Assembly (NCBI RefSeq): GCF_009905255.1 | Contig: NZ_CP047602.1 | Location: 1,054,001 to 1,118,000, forward strand | Reading direction: 5' to 3' | Source: Thermoanaerobacterium aotearoense | GTDB taxonomy: Bacteria > Bacillota > Thermoanaerobacteria > Thermoanaerobacterales > Thermoanaerobacteraceae | DNA: 64,000 bases | In this document: positions 25,934 to 35,287 of the stretch, one piece after another | Numbering within the stretch: the first letter of the stretch is position 1 | How the letters are laid out: each line of letters starts with the position of its first letter | Made by a program: the position numbers and the translations under genes | The notes under the pieces: model-generated | What the model was told of the DNA's origin: nothing | Databases searched by the model: none | What the model saw: only the letters and a program-made list of their open reading frames with translations

Positions 25934-28293
25934 TGGATGAAAGGTATTTTAAGAATTTGGAATTTGACAAGATAATTAACCGCATCTCTGATTTATGTGA
26001 TTCTGAACCAGGGAAGGAAGCGGCATTAGACATTAAACCGTATGAAAATGTAGAGGAAGCATTAAAAGAAATTGAAAAAGTAAATGAAGCTGTGTCTTTT
26101 ATTGTTTCGTACGGTAATATGTCTTTTTCGTTTAAAAAGATAGACGATATTTTGGCTAAAGCTAAGATAGGGTCATCGTTAAACCCAGGACAGCTTTTAT
26201 CGCTATCGAGATTTTTGTCATTGGCGGGGAAAGTTAAAGCGTATTTGAGAAACGAAAAAGAAGAAGGCATATTCCCTTATTTAAGGGAATACAACATGAG
26301 GCTTACTAATATTAGGGAACTGTACGATAAAATCGATAGAACTGTCATATCTGAAGATGAACTGGCTGATGACGCATCACCTGCTTTAAAAGAGATAAGA
26401 AGACAGAAAGCGCATATAAACAATAAGATAAGAGATACATTGAATTCTATAATTGCGTCATCGTCAAAAGAGCTGCAAGATCCCATCATAACTATAAGAA
26501 ATGGAAGATACGTTGTACCTGTAAAGCAGGAGTACAGAGGAACTTTCAAAGGGCTTGTTCACGATCAGTCGTCAAGTGGTGCTACGCTTTTCATAGAACC
26601 TATGGCTGTTGTAGAACTTAACAATGATTTAAGACAGCTTGAGATTAAGGAACAACATGAGATAGAAAGGATTTTGGCAGAGCTTACAGATGAGGTGGGA
26701 GAACATGCCGATGAGATATACGAAAACATGGTTGCATTAAAAGAGCTGGATGTCATATTTGCAAAGGCAAAGTATTCTATAAATACAGATTCAACAAAAC
26801 CCATATTGAATACTAAAGGATATATAAATATAAAAAACGCAAGACATCCTCTTATCGCAAAAGATGCAGTCGTGCCTATAAGTGTGCACTTAGGCCAATC
26901 TTTTAATACTCTCGTCATAACAGGGCCTAATACAGGTGGAAAGACTGTTACACTAAAAACTGTAGGGCTTTTGACGCTTATGTCTATGTCAGGATTAAAT
27001 ATACCTGCTGATGATGGTTCTGATGTGGCTTTCTTTGACAATGTATTTGTGGATATTGGAGATGAGCAAAGCATAGAGCAAAGCTTAAGCACATTTTCAG
27101 CCCACATGACGAATATAGTAAAAATACTAAACAATGTTAATAGCAACAGCTTAGTTTTGCTGGACGAGTTAGGAGCTGGCACCGACCCGACAGAAGGTGC
27201 TGCACTTGCCATGAGCATTCTTGATTTTCTTCACAGGATGAATTGCCGAACAATCGCCACTACTCACTACAGCGAACTTAAGCAGTATGCATTGAAAAAT
27301 GAAGGCGTGGAAAATGCCTCTGTGGAATTTGATGTAGAAACATTAAAACCAACTTACCGCCTTACAATTGGCATACCCGGGAAAAGCAATGCGTTTGAGA
27401 TAAGCAAACGCTTAGGATTAAATGATGACATCATAGAAAATGCAAAAAATTATATAACAAGCGAAGAACTTAGATTTGAAGACATATTGAGAGATCTTGA
27501 GAACAAAAGGACAGAAGCAGAAAATGCAAAACAGAAGATAGAGGAATTGAAAAGGCATGTAGAAAGTTTGAAAGATGAGTATGAGAAAAAAGTAAAAGAA
27601 GCAGAAAGAGAAAGAGAAAAAATCATAGAAAAAGCCAGAGAAAAAGCCAAGAAAATATTGGAAGGCACAAAATCTACTGCAGACGAGATTATAGCAAAGC
27701 TTAAAGAGGCAGAAAAGTCCGACAGAAAAAATAAACTTATTGAGGAAGCTCGGCTTAAACTTAAAGAAAATATAAATGAGATTGAAGAAAATCTCAAAAG
27801 ATCAGAAATCCCAGAGTACAAAAAGATACCGAAAAATGTCATGCCTGGACAGACTTTTTACATAGTTCCTCTTGATCAAACCGGGACAGCCTTGTCTGAA
27901 CCTGATAAAGATGGAAATGTAAAGATACAGGCAGGGATACTAAAGATGAATGTTCACATTAGCAATCTTAGAGAAGCTGAATCAAGCGAAGAGAAAGAGA
28001 TGGAGAAAGGTTTTGCCAAATACATTAATGAGAAATCTTCCAATATTTCTACATCGATTGACTTGAGAGGAAAGACATTGGAGGAAGCTTCAATAGAAGT
28101 CGACAAATACCTTGATGATGCATACCTTGCAGGTCTAAAACAGGTTACTGTCATACACGGAAAAGGTACTGGCATTTTAAGAAGCGGCATAACAAGGCTT
28201 CTCAAAATGAACAAGCATGTAAAATCGTTTAGACTGGGAAGGTATGGCGAGGGAGAAGATGGTGTCACAATCGTAGAATTAAAAGAAAAATGA
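25933..28293 (+). CDS. mutS2: MutS2/RqcU ATPase with Smr endonuclease domain
   Basis: 786 residues. Unlike mismatch-repair MutS it lacks the N-terminal mismatch-binding domains. Walker A TGPNTGGKT near residue 330, Walker B LVLLDELGAGTDPTEGAAL near 406, a long charged coiled coil (about 520-640), and a C-terminal Smr domain (from about 705) with SIDLRGKTLEEA and VIHGKGTGILRSG. In B. subtilis this protein splits collided ribosomes; other reports tie it to suppression of recombination. ATG 25933 follows GAGGGG; upstream in-frame sequence is inside the U32 gene. A terminator follows seven bases after the stop. Confidence 0.96.
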   Translation: MDERYFKNLEFDKIINRISDLCDSEPGKEAALDIKPYENVEEALKEIEKVNEAVSFIVSYGNMSFSFKKIDDILAKAKIGSSLNPGQLLSLSRFLSLAGKVKAYLRNEKEEGIFPYLREYNMRLTNIRELYDKIDRTVISEDELADDASPALKEIRRQKAHINNKIRDTLNSIIASSSKELQDPIITIRNGRYVVPVKQEYRGTFKGLVHDQSSSGATLFIEPMAVVELNNDLRQLEIKEQHEIERILAELTDEVGEHADEIYENMVALKELDVIFAKAKYSINTDSTKPILNTKGYINIKNARHPLIAKDAVVPISVHLGQSFNTLVITGPNTGGKTVTLKTVGLLTLMSMSGLNIPADDGSDVAFFDNVFVDIGDEQSIEQSLSTFSAHMTNIVKILNNVNSNSLVLLDELGAGTDPTEGAALAMSILDFLHRMNCRTIATTHYSELKQYALKNEGVENASVEFDVETLKPTYRLTIGIPGKSNAFEISKRLGLNDDIIENAKNYITSEELRFEDILRDLENKRTEAENAKQKIEELKRHVESLKDEYEKKVKEAEREREKIIEKAREKAKKILEGTKSTADEIIAKLKEAEKSDRKNKLIEEARLKLKENINEIEENLKRSEIPEYKKIPKNVMPGQTFYIVPLDQTGTALSEPDKDGNVKIQAGILKMNVHISNLREAESSEEKEMEKGFAKYINEKSSNISTSIDLRGKTLEEASIEVDKYLDDAYLAGLKQVTVIHGKGTGILRSGITRLLKMNKHVKSFRLGRYGEGEDGVTIVELKEK

Positions 28294-28299
28294 GTAACC

Positions 28300-28341
28300 A
28301 AAACACCTCATCTATCATAAAATGTAGAGGAGGTGTTTTTC
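28300..28341 (+). terminator. Terminator after mutS2 that overlaps the yunB ribosome site
   Basis: AAAACACCTC (28300-28309) with GAGGTGTTTT (28330-28339). The right arm contains the AGG of GAGGAGG, the only ribosome site for yunB, eleven bases before its ATG. A read-through transcript would therefore hide that site. Confidence 0.75.
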
Positions 28342-28344
28342 TAT

Positions 28345-29055
28345 ATGAGGAGAAAAAAGTGGGGAAGAAGGAGGATAAAAATACGTGGGATAAACAAAAA
28401 TTTTGTTTACATTTTGGCATCATTATTAATATTATCATTGCTATATATGTTTGTAACGTACAGGTTGACACCTGCGCTTATTAAAGCCAGTGAGACAGTA
28501 GCTCAGGAAGTAGCTGTAAAATCTATCAATAAATCCATCAATGAAAAAGTCCTAAAAGGCATTCAATACAGCGACCTTATAAATGTAAGAACTGACAATA
28601 GCGGAAAAGTATCCATGCTGCAAGCTAATACGATAGAGATGAATATTTTATCAGCAAAGATTACCCAAGCTGTTCAAGATAATTTAAACAGCATAGGATC
28701 GGTATACGTGAAACTGCCTCTTGGAAGTCTAATATCAAAGGATATTTTTGCAAATACAGGACCAAGGATAAAAGTAGGGCTTCTTCCAATTGGCTCTGTA
28801 AATGTGGATTTTGAATCAAGCTTTGAACCAGCAGGGATAAATCAGACGAGGCACATAATATATCTTTACATAAAGACGAACATTCAAATAATTGCGCCAC
28901 TTGCATCAAAGCAGATACAGGTATCCACTCACATGCCTATTGCTGACAGCATAATCGTAGGCGATGTGCCTCAAAGCTTTGTAGATGTCAATGGCAATAA
29001 GTACACTGTACCCGTTCCCAGCGGAGATTCGAAAATTAATGTAGAAAGTAATTGA
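28345..29055 (+). CDS. yunB: Sporulation protein YunB
   Basis: 236 residues. A basic N-terminus (RRKKWGRRRIKIRG), one membrane helix (about 22-42, VYILASLLILSLLYMFV), then an extracytoplasmic domain typical of YunB: TPALIKASETVAQEVAVKSI, VYVKLPLGSLISKDIFANTG and a C-terminal VPQSFVDVNG. In B. subtilis yunB is under sporulation sigma-E control and affects spore formation. Start ATG 28345 follows GAGGAGG at a rather long 11-base spacing, and that site lies in the terminator stem of mutS2. The stop codon overlaps the tRNA promoter. Confidence 0.88.
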   Translation: MRRKKWGRRRIKIRGINKNFVYILASLLILSLLYMFVTYRLTPALIKASETVAQEVAVKSINKSINEKVLKGIQYSDLINVRTDNSGKVSMLQANTIEMNILSAKITQAVQDNLNSIGSVYVKLPLGSLISKDIFANTGPRIKVGLLPIGSVNVDFESSFEPAGINQTRHIIYLYIKTNIQIIAPLASKQIQVSTHMPIADSIIVGDVPQSFVDVNGNKYTVPVPSGDSKINVESN

Positions 29056-29079
29056 CAACATTAGAAATTATGGTATAAT
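29052..29079 (+). promoter_or_regulatory. Promoter of the tRNA-Ala/tRNA-Ile pair
   Basis: TTGACA (29052-29057), 16-base spacer, TATAAT (29074-29079), 15 bases before the first tRNA. It overlaps the yunB stop codon. Confidence 0.85.
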
Positions 29080-29093
29080 AATAATTGTTTGAC

Positions 29094-29169
29094 GGGGGTG
29101 TAGCTCAGTTGGGAGAGCACCTGCCTTGCAAGCAGGGGGTCAGGAGTTCGAATCTCCTCATCTCCACCA
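29094..29169 (+). tRNA. tRNA-Ala (anticodon TGC)
   Basis: 76 bases including encoded CCA. Acceptor GGGGGTG pairs with CATCTCC (two G-U pairs); D arm GCTCAGTTGGGAGAGC; anticodon TGC at 29127-29129 in the loop CTTGCAA; T arm with GGAGTTCGAATCTCC. Confidence 0.97.
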
Positions 29170-29170
29170 T

Positions 29171-29244
29171 GGGCTTGTAGCTCAGGCGGTAAGAGCGCAC
29201 GCCTGATAAGCGTGAGGTCGATGGTTCAAGTCCATCTAAGCCCA
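29171..29244 (+). tRNA. tRNA-Ile (anticodon GAT)
   Basis: 74 bases, CCA not encoded. Acceptor GGGCTTG/TAAGCCC; anticodon GAT at 29205-29207 in the loop CTGATAA; T arm GATGGTTCAAGTCCATC. One base after tRNA-Ala, so one precursor transcript. Confidence 0.97.
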
Positions 29245-29249
29245 TTTGT

Positions 29250-29272
29250 GAACCCTAGCGGGTCTTTTTTTT
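29250..29272 (+). terminator. Rho-independent terminator after the tRNA pair
   Basis: Short ACCC/GGGT stem with loop TAGC, then an 8-base T-run. Confidence 0.7.
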
Positions 29273-29353
29273 ATGTCTAAATTTAAAAAAAATAGAGGAA
29301 TTAGCAAATTTTTGTCGAATTAGATAAATAAAATTTGTCTTTGAGGTGTAAAA

Positions 29354-30502
29354 ATGGCTTCCAAGTTTGAATATGATAAAAAGCTTGACAACATAGTTGA
29401 AAAGACGATAGAAGTTATAGGCAGCAGCAAAGAGCAGATTTCGGAAATATTGGAGAGGACAAGAAATGAGTACCATCTCTTAGAAGAGCAGATAAACGAG
29501 CTAAAAGTCAAGGTCAGATCGGTTATAAAAGAGGTAGAACAACTTGAAAGAAAAGAGAAAAGCTCCAAGCTAAAACTGGCTTATGTAAGCCAGCGATTTG
29601 GCAACATTAGCGAAGACGCAATAAGAGAAGCTTATGAAGAAGCTAAGGAGATTCAGGTGGCGCTTATCTTAAAAAGGCAGGAAGAAAAAGACCTTATAGC
29701 AAGAAGAAATGAGCTGGAAAGAAAGCTTGTTGAGTACAGAGCGATTGTAGAAAAAGCAGAAAAACTTTCCACACAGATAGGCGTTGCACTTGATTACTTG
29801 ACAGGCGATTTGACAAAACTTCACAATCAGTATGAAGAGCTAAAAGACAGGCAACTTCTCAACATACGCATAATAGAAGCTCAAGAAGATGAGAGGAAAA
29901 GGATCGCCAGGGAGATCCACGATGGTCCTGCGCAGTCTATGGCAAATGTAATATTAAAAGCGGAGCTGTGCGAGAAGTTAATAAGCAAAGATACAGAAAA
30001 AGCGAAAGATGAGCTTAAAAACCTTAAAGACATAGCACACTTATCTCTAAAAGAAGTGAGAAAGATTATTTACGATTTAAGGCCGTCTGTTCTCGATGAT
30101 TTAGGCTTAATACCTGCTGTATCAAAGTACATAAACGAATTTAAAAATGATACTGGAATAAATGTCGATTTTGTCACTTTATCAGAACATAAAAGATTAA
30201 AGCCTGAAATAGAGATAACCTGTTTTAGAGTCATTCAGGAAGCCTTGACAAACATTCGGAAGCATTCGAAGGCGAAGAATGCTGTGATACGCTTAGAGTT
30301 TGGCGATCGCTTTATAAGCATAATTATAAAAGACGACGGCATAGGATTTGAAAAAACATTTAAAGATAATAAATTTGGGTTATTGGGGATGCGGGAGAGA
30401 GTTCAGATATTAAACGGGAAATTTGAGATAAACAGTTCACCTAATGAGGGGACTCAAATTTACATTTCTATTCCGCTAGGTGGTGATAAGTGCAATGATT
30501 AA
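29354..30502 (+). CDS. degS: DegS-like sensor histidine kinase
   Basis: 382 residues, cytoplasmic, no membrane helix. N-terminal ~180 residues are a long coiled coil, as in B. subtilis DegS. The phospho-acceptor His is in [14 protein letters not shown] (near residue 187, HisKA_3 type). The HATPase part has [20 protein letters not shown] and GLLGMRERV. Autophosphorylates and passes phosphate to the response regulator whose gene overlaps its last eight bases. In Bacillus the pair controls secreted enzymes, competence and motility; targets here are unknown. Ribosome site GAGGTG eight bases before ATG. Confidence 0.93.
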   Translation: MASKFEYDKKLDNIVEKTIEVIGSSKEQISEILERTRNEYHLLEEQINELKVKVRSVIKEVEQLERKEKSSKLKLAYVSQRFGNISEDAIREAYEEAKEIQVALILKRQEEKDLIARRNELERKLVEYRAIVEKAEKLSTQIGVALDYLTGDLTKLHNQYEELKDRQLLNIRIIEAQEDERKRIAREIHDGPAQSMANVILKAELCEKLISKDTEKAKDELKNLKDIAHLSLKEVRKIIYDLRPSVLDDLGLIPAVSKYINEFKNDTGINVDFVTLSEHKRLKPEIEITCFRVIQEALTNIRKHSKAKNAVIRLEFGDRFISIIIKDDGIGFEKTFKDNKFGLLGMRERVQILNGKFEINSSPNEGTQIYISIPLGGDKCND

Positions 30503-31127
30503 CATTATGATAGCTGATGACCATGTGCTTTTGCGTCAAGGTCTAAAACAGATAATTGAATTGGAAGAAGACATGAAAGTGTCTTACCAAGCGTCAGATG
30601 GAGAAGAAGCCTATAATTTGGCTAAAAATAATTCTCCAGATGTAATTTTGATGGATATAAACATGCCAAATGTAAATGGCATTAAAGCAGCAAAGATGAT
30701 AAAGAACGATAATCCTAAAAATAAAATAATGTTTTTGACTATCTACAATGACAAAGAATACCTTATGGAGGCATTGAAGATTGGTGTAGAAGGTTACATA
30801 TTAAAAGATGCTGATTCAGATGAACTTATAAAAGCTATAAGAATCATATCAAATGGAGGCGTTTACATACACCCATCACTTATAAGAGAAATTGAAAATT
30901 TAGAGAAAAATGAATGCAAAAAAGATCTTACTGACAGGGAATTTGAAATATTGAATTTAATCGCAGAAGGGTACAGCAACAAGGAGATAGCAGATAAACT
31001 TTTCTTAAGTGAGAAGACAGTAAAAAATCATGTGTACAATATATTTAGAAAATTAGATGTAAAAGATAGGACTCAAGCTGCCATATATCTATTAAAAAAC
31101 AATAGCATGTACAATATACATACATAA
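30495..31127 (+). CDS. degU: DegU-like LuxR-family response regulator
   Basis: 210 residues. Receiver domain with ADDH at the acidic pocket, phospho-acceptor Asp54 ([10 protein letters not shown]) and Lys in [12 protein letters not shown]-terminal LuxR/NarL helix-turn-helix from about 145 ([20 protein letters not shown]). ATG 30495 was chosen over the upstream GTG at 30480, which lies before the AGGTGG site. Overlaps degS by eight bases, so kinase and regulator are coupled. Confidence 0.93.
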   Translation: MINIMIADDHVLLRQGLKQIIELEEDMKVSYQASDGEEAYNLAKNNSPDVILMDINMPNVNGIKAAKMIKNDNPKNKIMFLTIYNDKEYLMEALKIGVEGYILKDADSDELIKAIRIISNGGVYIHPSLIREIENLEKNECKKDLTDREFEILNLIAEGYSNKEIADKLFLSEKTVKNHVYNIFRKLDVKDRTQAAIYLLKNNSMYNIHT

Positions 31128-31195
31128 AATTTGCTTTTAATCCAAAAATATTTTATAGTTAATATGTAATCCAAAATGTTTAGGAGGCGTATTAA

Positions 31196-32599
31196 ATGGA
31201 GAGTGGCGAATTAAAAGACATCGAAAAAAGATTTGGATACAAAAGCAAAAATGGATGGCTTAAAGTAAGCGATGAAGAAAAGGAAAAGATATTTGAGTAC
31301 GCAGAAGATTACAAAGCATTCATAGGAGAGTGTAAGACGGAAAGAGAAGTTGCAGACAGAATAATAAAGGTTGCTGAAGAAAATGGCTTTATAAACTTAG
31401 AAACAGCTACAAACTTAAAGCCAGGCACAAAGGTGTACTATAACAATAAAGGCAAATCGGTAATATTAGCTGTTATCGGAAAAGATTCTGTTCGCAATGG
31501 ATTTAAAGCTGCAGCCGCTCATATAGATTCACCAAGGATTGATTTGAAGCCAAATCCACTATACGAAGATAGTGGTCTTGCATTGTTTAAGACACATTAT
31601 TACGGGGGGATTAAGAAGTACCAGTGGGTTACGATACCATTGGCACTGCACGGAGTTGTCATAAAAGAAAGTGGCGAAAAAGTAGTTTTTAAAGTCGGAG
31701 AAGATGAAAAAGATCCTGTGCTGTACATAACTGATTTACTGCCGCATCTTGGAAAAGATCAGATGGAGAAAAAAGCTGCTGACGTAGTCACAGGAGAAGC
31801 ATTGAACCCAGTCATAGGAAATATCCCTTTGTCTGAAGACGTTTCTGTAAAGCCAAATTTATTGAAGATTTTAAACGAAAAGTATGGGATAGTGGAAGAA
31901 GATTTTATAAGTGCTGAGTTGGAATTGGTGCCAGCGCATAAACCAAGGGATATAGGCTTTGACAGAAGCTTGATAGGAGCTTATGGGCAAGACGATAGGA
32001 TATGCGCTTATGATGTGCTTAGGGCTATATTAGATGTTGACAATCCTGAAAAGACTGCTGTAGCTATATTTGCTGACAAAGAAGAAATAGGAAGCATGGG
32101 AAATACAGGATTGCAGTCCAGATTTTTTGAAAATGCTATAGCGGAAATATTAGAAAAGCAGGAAGGCAGCACTGATATAAAGCTTAGAGCAGCTATGAGG
32201 AATGCGGAATTGTTATCTGCAGATGTAAATGCTGGTTTTGATCCGTTATATCCTGACGTAAGCGAAAAGCTTAATAGCTCATATATAGGACATGGCGTGT
32301 GCCTTACGAAGTACACAGGTTCAAGGGGAAAAAGTGGATCAAATGACGCAAATGCTGAATTTGTGGCAAAGGTGAGGAAGGTATTTAATGAAAACAATGT
32401 AGTATGGCAGACAGGAGAGCTTGGAAAAGTAGACATTGGAGGCGGAGGAACTGTCGCACTTTACGCGGCAAATTATGGCATGGAAGTCATTGACTGTGGA
32501 ATTGCACTTTTAAGCATGCATTCACCTTATGAATTGTCATCAAAACTTGACCTGTACATGGGGTATAAAGCGTATAGATCATTCCTTTTAAGCAAGTAA
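31196..32599 (+). CDS. M18 family aminopeptidase
   Basis: 467 residues, cytoplasmic zinc exopeptidase that removes N-terminal residues from peptides. Metal and catalytic regions: AAAHIDSPRIDLKP (zinc His and Asp), GQDDRICAYDVL, FADKEEIGSMGNTG (catalytic Glu and ligand), ADVNAGFDP, and the C-terminal LLSMHSPYELSSKLD (last zinc His). It matches the clostridial group annotated as aminopeptidase 1 or DNPEP-like. AGGAGG ribosome site. About 70 bases after degU without an obvious terminator; a strong terminator follows. Confidence 0.92.
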   Translation: MESGELKDIEKRFGYKSKNGWLKVSDEEKEKIFEYAEDYKAFIGECKTEREVADRIIKVAEENGFINLETATNLKPGTKVYYNNKGKSVILAVIGKDSVRNGFKAAAAHIDSPRIDLKPNPLYEDSGLALFKTHYYGGIKKYQWVTIPLALHGVVIKESGEKVVFKVGEDEKDPVLYITDLLPHLGKDQMEKKAADVVTGEALNPVIGNIPLSEDVSVKPNLLKILNEKYGIVEEDFISAELELVPAHKPRDIGFDRSLIGAYGQDDRICAYDVLRAILDVDNPEKTAVAIFADKEEIGSMGNTGLQSRFFENAIAEILEKQEGSTDIKLRAAMRNAELLSADVNAGFDPLYPDVSEKLNSSYIGHGVCLTKYTGSRGKSGSNDANAEFVAKVRKVFNENNVVWQTGELGKVDIGGGGTVALYAANYGMEVIDCGIALLSMHSPYELSSKLDLYMGYKAYRSFLLSK

Positions 32600-32608
32600 A
32601 TGACATTA

Positions 32609-32640
32609 TAACCACCCGTAAAACGGGTGGTTTGCCTTTT
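32609..32640 (+). terminator. Terminator after the M18 aminopeptidase
   Basis: AACCACCCGT (32610-32619)/ACGGGTGGTT (32623-32632) stem with a 3-base loop, then TGCCTTTTT. It touches the stop of the convergent CAP gene and may serve both strands. Confidence 0.85.
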
Positions 32641-33422
32641 TATTGATTTATAAACATTTCTACCACAATTACGCCGTTTCCAGTGCTGTTTGAGACAACA
32701 CCGACGCCGACTTTATTGAAATAAGGGTTTAAGATATTTTCTCTATGGCCGCTGGAATTCATCAATGCGTAATGGGCACTTACGACATCGCTGTTTAGTG
32801 CTATGTTTTCCGCAGCGGCGTTGTAACTTATGCCAAATTCTTTCATCATATCAAATGGCGAGCCATAAGTAGGCGACGTATGAGAAAAATAGTTGTTGTC
32901 CCTCATGTCTTCAGCTTTAATTCTGGCTACTTTTGACAGGGTTTCATCGATAGCAAGGGGACTCAAACCTCTTGATGTTCTTTCACTATTTATGAGATCC
33001 ACCAACTGTTTTTCTTGTGCTGATAATCCTTGATAATCTTGTTGTGTGCTGCTATTTTTAGCGCTTCCTGCGGCATTGGAAGATGAATTGTTGGCTGATG
33101 CAGCCGTAGATGCGACAGTTTTTTTTGCATTAATTGTCGTTTGATTTACATTTGCAGTGCTATTATTCATTGTAGTCCACCAATAATTGTTATTGTACCA
33201 AGCGTTTGTATTATTTGTTTGCAAATAATTTATTTTTACTGTGGCTGTATTAAATACAGAGTAATTTGGCATGGTAGGTTTTGAAGTTGTCGCCACATTG
33301 TAGACAACATTGTTGTTTGTATATGTTCCAAAGGAATACGAAGCTTCTGCAATACTAAAAGAGCTAATCATGGACAATGAAATTACTGCAAATGTTGCAT
33401 AATACTTTAGATTTTTTTTCAC
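32640..33422 (-). CDS. Secreted CAP/SCP-domain protein (YkwD-like)
   Basis: 260 residues. Signal peptide (MKKNLKYYATFAVISLSMIS, cleavage near AEA-S), then about 100 residues rich in Asn, Thr, Ser and Ala (probably flexible), and a C-terminal CAP domain of about 130 residues: LVDLINSERTSRGLSPLAID, AEDMRDNNYFSHTSP, GHRENILNPYFNKVGVG. CAP proteins of this kind in Firmicutes are secreted, some spore-linked (YkwD, SafA-associated types); enzymatic role unknown. GTG 33422 was chosen because AAGGAG lies ten bases before it, whereas GTG 33431 is only one base away. It converges on the M18 gene. Confidence 0.88.
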   Translation of the reverse strand: MKKNLKYYATFAVISLSMISSFSIAEASYSFGTYTNNNVVYNVATTSKPTMPNYSVFNTATVKINYLQTNNTNAWYNNNYWWTTMNNSTANVNQTTINAKKTVASTAASANNSSSNAAGSAKNSSTQQDYQGLSAQEKQLVDLINSERTSRGLSPLAIDETLSKVARIKAEDMRDNNYFSHTSPTYGSPFDMMKEFGISYNAAAENIALNSDVVSAHYALMNSSGHRENILNPYFNKVGVGVVSNSTGNGVIVVEMFINQ

Positions 33423-33549
33423 TAATATCACACTCCTTAATTAAACTATTCGACAAAAAAAGAAAAAAACCTTTAAGTAATTAATGGACACGTAGGAAAT
33501 CTTATCAATAGTCACATCTTTGAATATACTGTGAGTAGGGGGTGCAAAG

Positions 33550-33807
33550 ATGAGATATGGGATATTAGTCTTTTATTCTTATCAACATGCAGTATTGTGC
33601 GACAAAGTATTGAGGCAGAACAATATACCTGTAGAGTTTATACCGACGCCACGCTCTATAATGAATAGCTGCAGCCATTCTTTAAAATTTGCATTAGAGT
33701 ACGTCAACATTGTAAAATTAACAGTACAAAGAATAAATATCCCTTATAAAGGGATATATGAGGTAGAAAAAACATATAATGGGTACACTGTCATAGGTGT
33801 TCGTTAG
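33550..33807 (+). CDS. DUF3343 protein (putative Se/S carrier-like)
   Basis: 85 residues. The small conserved fold starts GILVFYSYQHAVLCDKVLRQ, then IPVEFIPTPRSI and SCSHSLKF, matching the DUF3343 family, which in clostridia is sometimes annotated as a putative selenium/sulfur carrier. The Cys residues at CSHS suit that idea, but the function is not proven. GGGGGTG ribosome site. Its last 17 bases overlap the 3' end of the convergent gene on the minus strand. Confidence 0.75.
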   Translation: MRYGILVFYSYQHAVLCDKVLRQNNIPVEFIPTPRSIMNSCSHSLKFALEYVNIVKLTVQRINIPYKGIYEVEKTYNGYTVIGVR

Positions 33808-35161
33808 GTTTTCTGAAAATCATTGATTTTATCTTGTCTATAGTTCCATTTTCTACTTTTTCGTTAAGCTTTGAGTTTAATATGATTATTTTATTTTGCA
33901 GATCTTTTATCTGCTTTTTTAATTTCTCATTTTCCAAAAGGACATTGTTGTAGACAGAGTTAAGATTGTCAATTCTTGAAGTGTATTTTGTCTTTTCCTC
34001 ATAATATTTTTTTAGGTTTTCTTTAAGTTCTTCAATATTTCTGTTTTTAAGTGCGATTTCATAGCTTTTTTGGTTCAGGTTTCTCTCTAAATGTATTTTT
34101 TCTTTTTGGAGGTTTTCTTTTTTTTTAGATAACGCGCTTAAATATTCCTGTACTTCTTTTATGTAAAAAGTAAAATAGCTGTCTTTATCGTAAGATGCGC
34201 CATCTTTAACCGATGTAAATGGAAGATCCAATCCACTTTCATTTAAAAACGTAAATTTCTCTGTAGATTCTTCTACTTTTTTTACAAATTCATACGACGA
34301 AGGTTTTTCAGCCAATTTAAAAGGCTTGCAGAAGCTGTTGCCGCCATCTGATGACACAGCGCTGTAAAAAGTATCTTGTTGAATCCATGTGCACCATACA
34401 GCGTTTTCTACTATATTAAAACAAGGCCATAAGATTGCGTCCGAAAATGACAAAGTGATTTTTTTATCCCACGAACCTTTTGGCCATCCTCCGTCGATTT
34501 TTTTTCTGTACTTTAGTTCTTTAATTATGTTTTCTTCTACCCAGCATATGTGAATGTTTCTTTTGTCATCAATGGCTATGTTTGGATATTCAAGCGATAT
34601 GGCTTCAGAAATTGTGGTCTTTAAAGTCCAAGCACCGCTTAAATACGTTGTATAAAAAATCTTCTGAGTGTTTTCGGCTGTTACATAGACTAAATGCAGA
34701 ACTCCGGATTTGTCTGATACTACGCTGTAGAAAGGTTTAACTTGACTGTTATAAATTATAGCCACATCATTAGCTTTGAAAGTATTGCTGAGGACAAAAT
34801 GCTTTAAGATTAATTTTTTTGGCGATAAAAGATCGTGTTGTATGAAAAACAGATGTAATGTTTCACCAAATGCTATCAATCTAAAATTATCTGCAAAAAA
34901 TGATTTGTCATTATAATGGTACAAAATCTTTTTGATTACTTTGTTGTCATCTTTTAAGTGTGCTAAAACAATATTTTGCTCTCTGCTAAAATATGCTATT
35001 AAAATTTCATTTGAGCTTAGCCCAACATCAAAATCGCTTATGACATTATCTATAAGGTCTATTTTATCTGAATTTTCACCAGATATATTTAATAAGATGG
35101 AGTTTTGATTTAATGAAAATTTGTACATCTTGCCTTTAAAATTTAACAGTACCTTGTCCAT
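33791..35161 (-). CDS. Unknown protein: beta-propeller-like repeats plus coiled coil
   Basis: 456 residues, start ATG 35161 seven bases after AAAGGAGG. I do not recognise a named family. Residues 1-310 have repeating beta-strand units, each ending in an aromatic and turn, for example SDKSGVLHLVYVTAENTQ, IDDKRNIHICWVEENI and SDGGNSFCKPF, like the BNR or sialidase-type propeller. Residues 340-435 are a long Lys/Glu/Leu coiled coil (KKKENLQKEKIHLERNLNQK and on), and the tail is basic. No signal peptide. It is divergent from the next gene (35288), a cysteine-containing protein, and 126 bases separate their starts. A spore-related role is possible, but only by position. Confidence 0.6.
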   Translation of the reverse strand: MDKVLLNFKGKMYKFSLNQNSILLNISGENSDKIDLIDNVISDFDVGLSSNEILIAYFSREQNIVLAHLKDDNKVIKKILYHYNDKSFFADNFRLIAFGETLHLFFIQHDLLSPKKLILKHFVLSNTFKANDVAIIYNSQVKPFYSVVSDKSGVLHLVYVTAENTQKIFYTTYLSGAWTLKTTISEAISLEYPNIAIDDKRNIHICWVEENIIKELKYRKKIDGGWPKGSWDKKITLSFSDAILWPCFNIVENAVWCTWIQQDTFYSAVSSDGGNSFCKPFKLAEKPSSYEFVKKVEESTEKFTFLNESGLDLPFTSVKDGASYDKDSYFTFYIKEVQEYLSALSKKKENLQKEKIHLERNLNQKSYEIALKNRNIEELKENLKKYYEEKTKYTSRIDNLNSVYNNVLLENEKLKKQIKDLQNKIIILNSKLNEKVENGTIDKIKSMIFRKPNEHL

Positions 35162-35287
35162 AAAATACCTCCTTTCATTTAAAATTATATTCTTTATTTG
35201 TAACAAATATTATGGGTGCTACGTATATTGTAACTAGAAATATGCAAAATCAAATTAAACAAAATTTAATCGTAAGGGGGAAATAAA

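Noticed and set aside
28290-28484. 64-codon frame across the mutS2/yunB junction
   Set aside because: Runs through the terminator and overlaps yunB in another frame; no ribosome site.
29094-29244. tRNA-Ala/tRNA-Ile pair as part of an rRNA operon
   Set aside because: No 16S or 23S sequence is adjacent; the pair has its own promoter and terminator.
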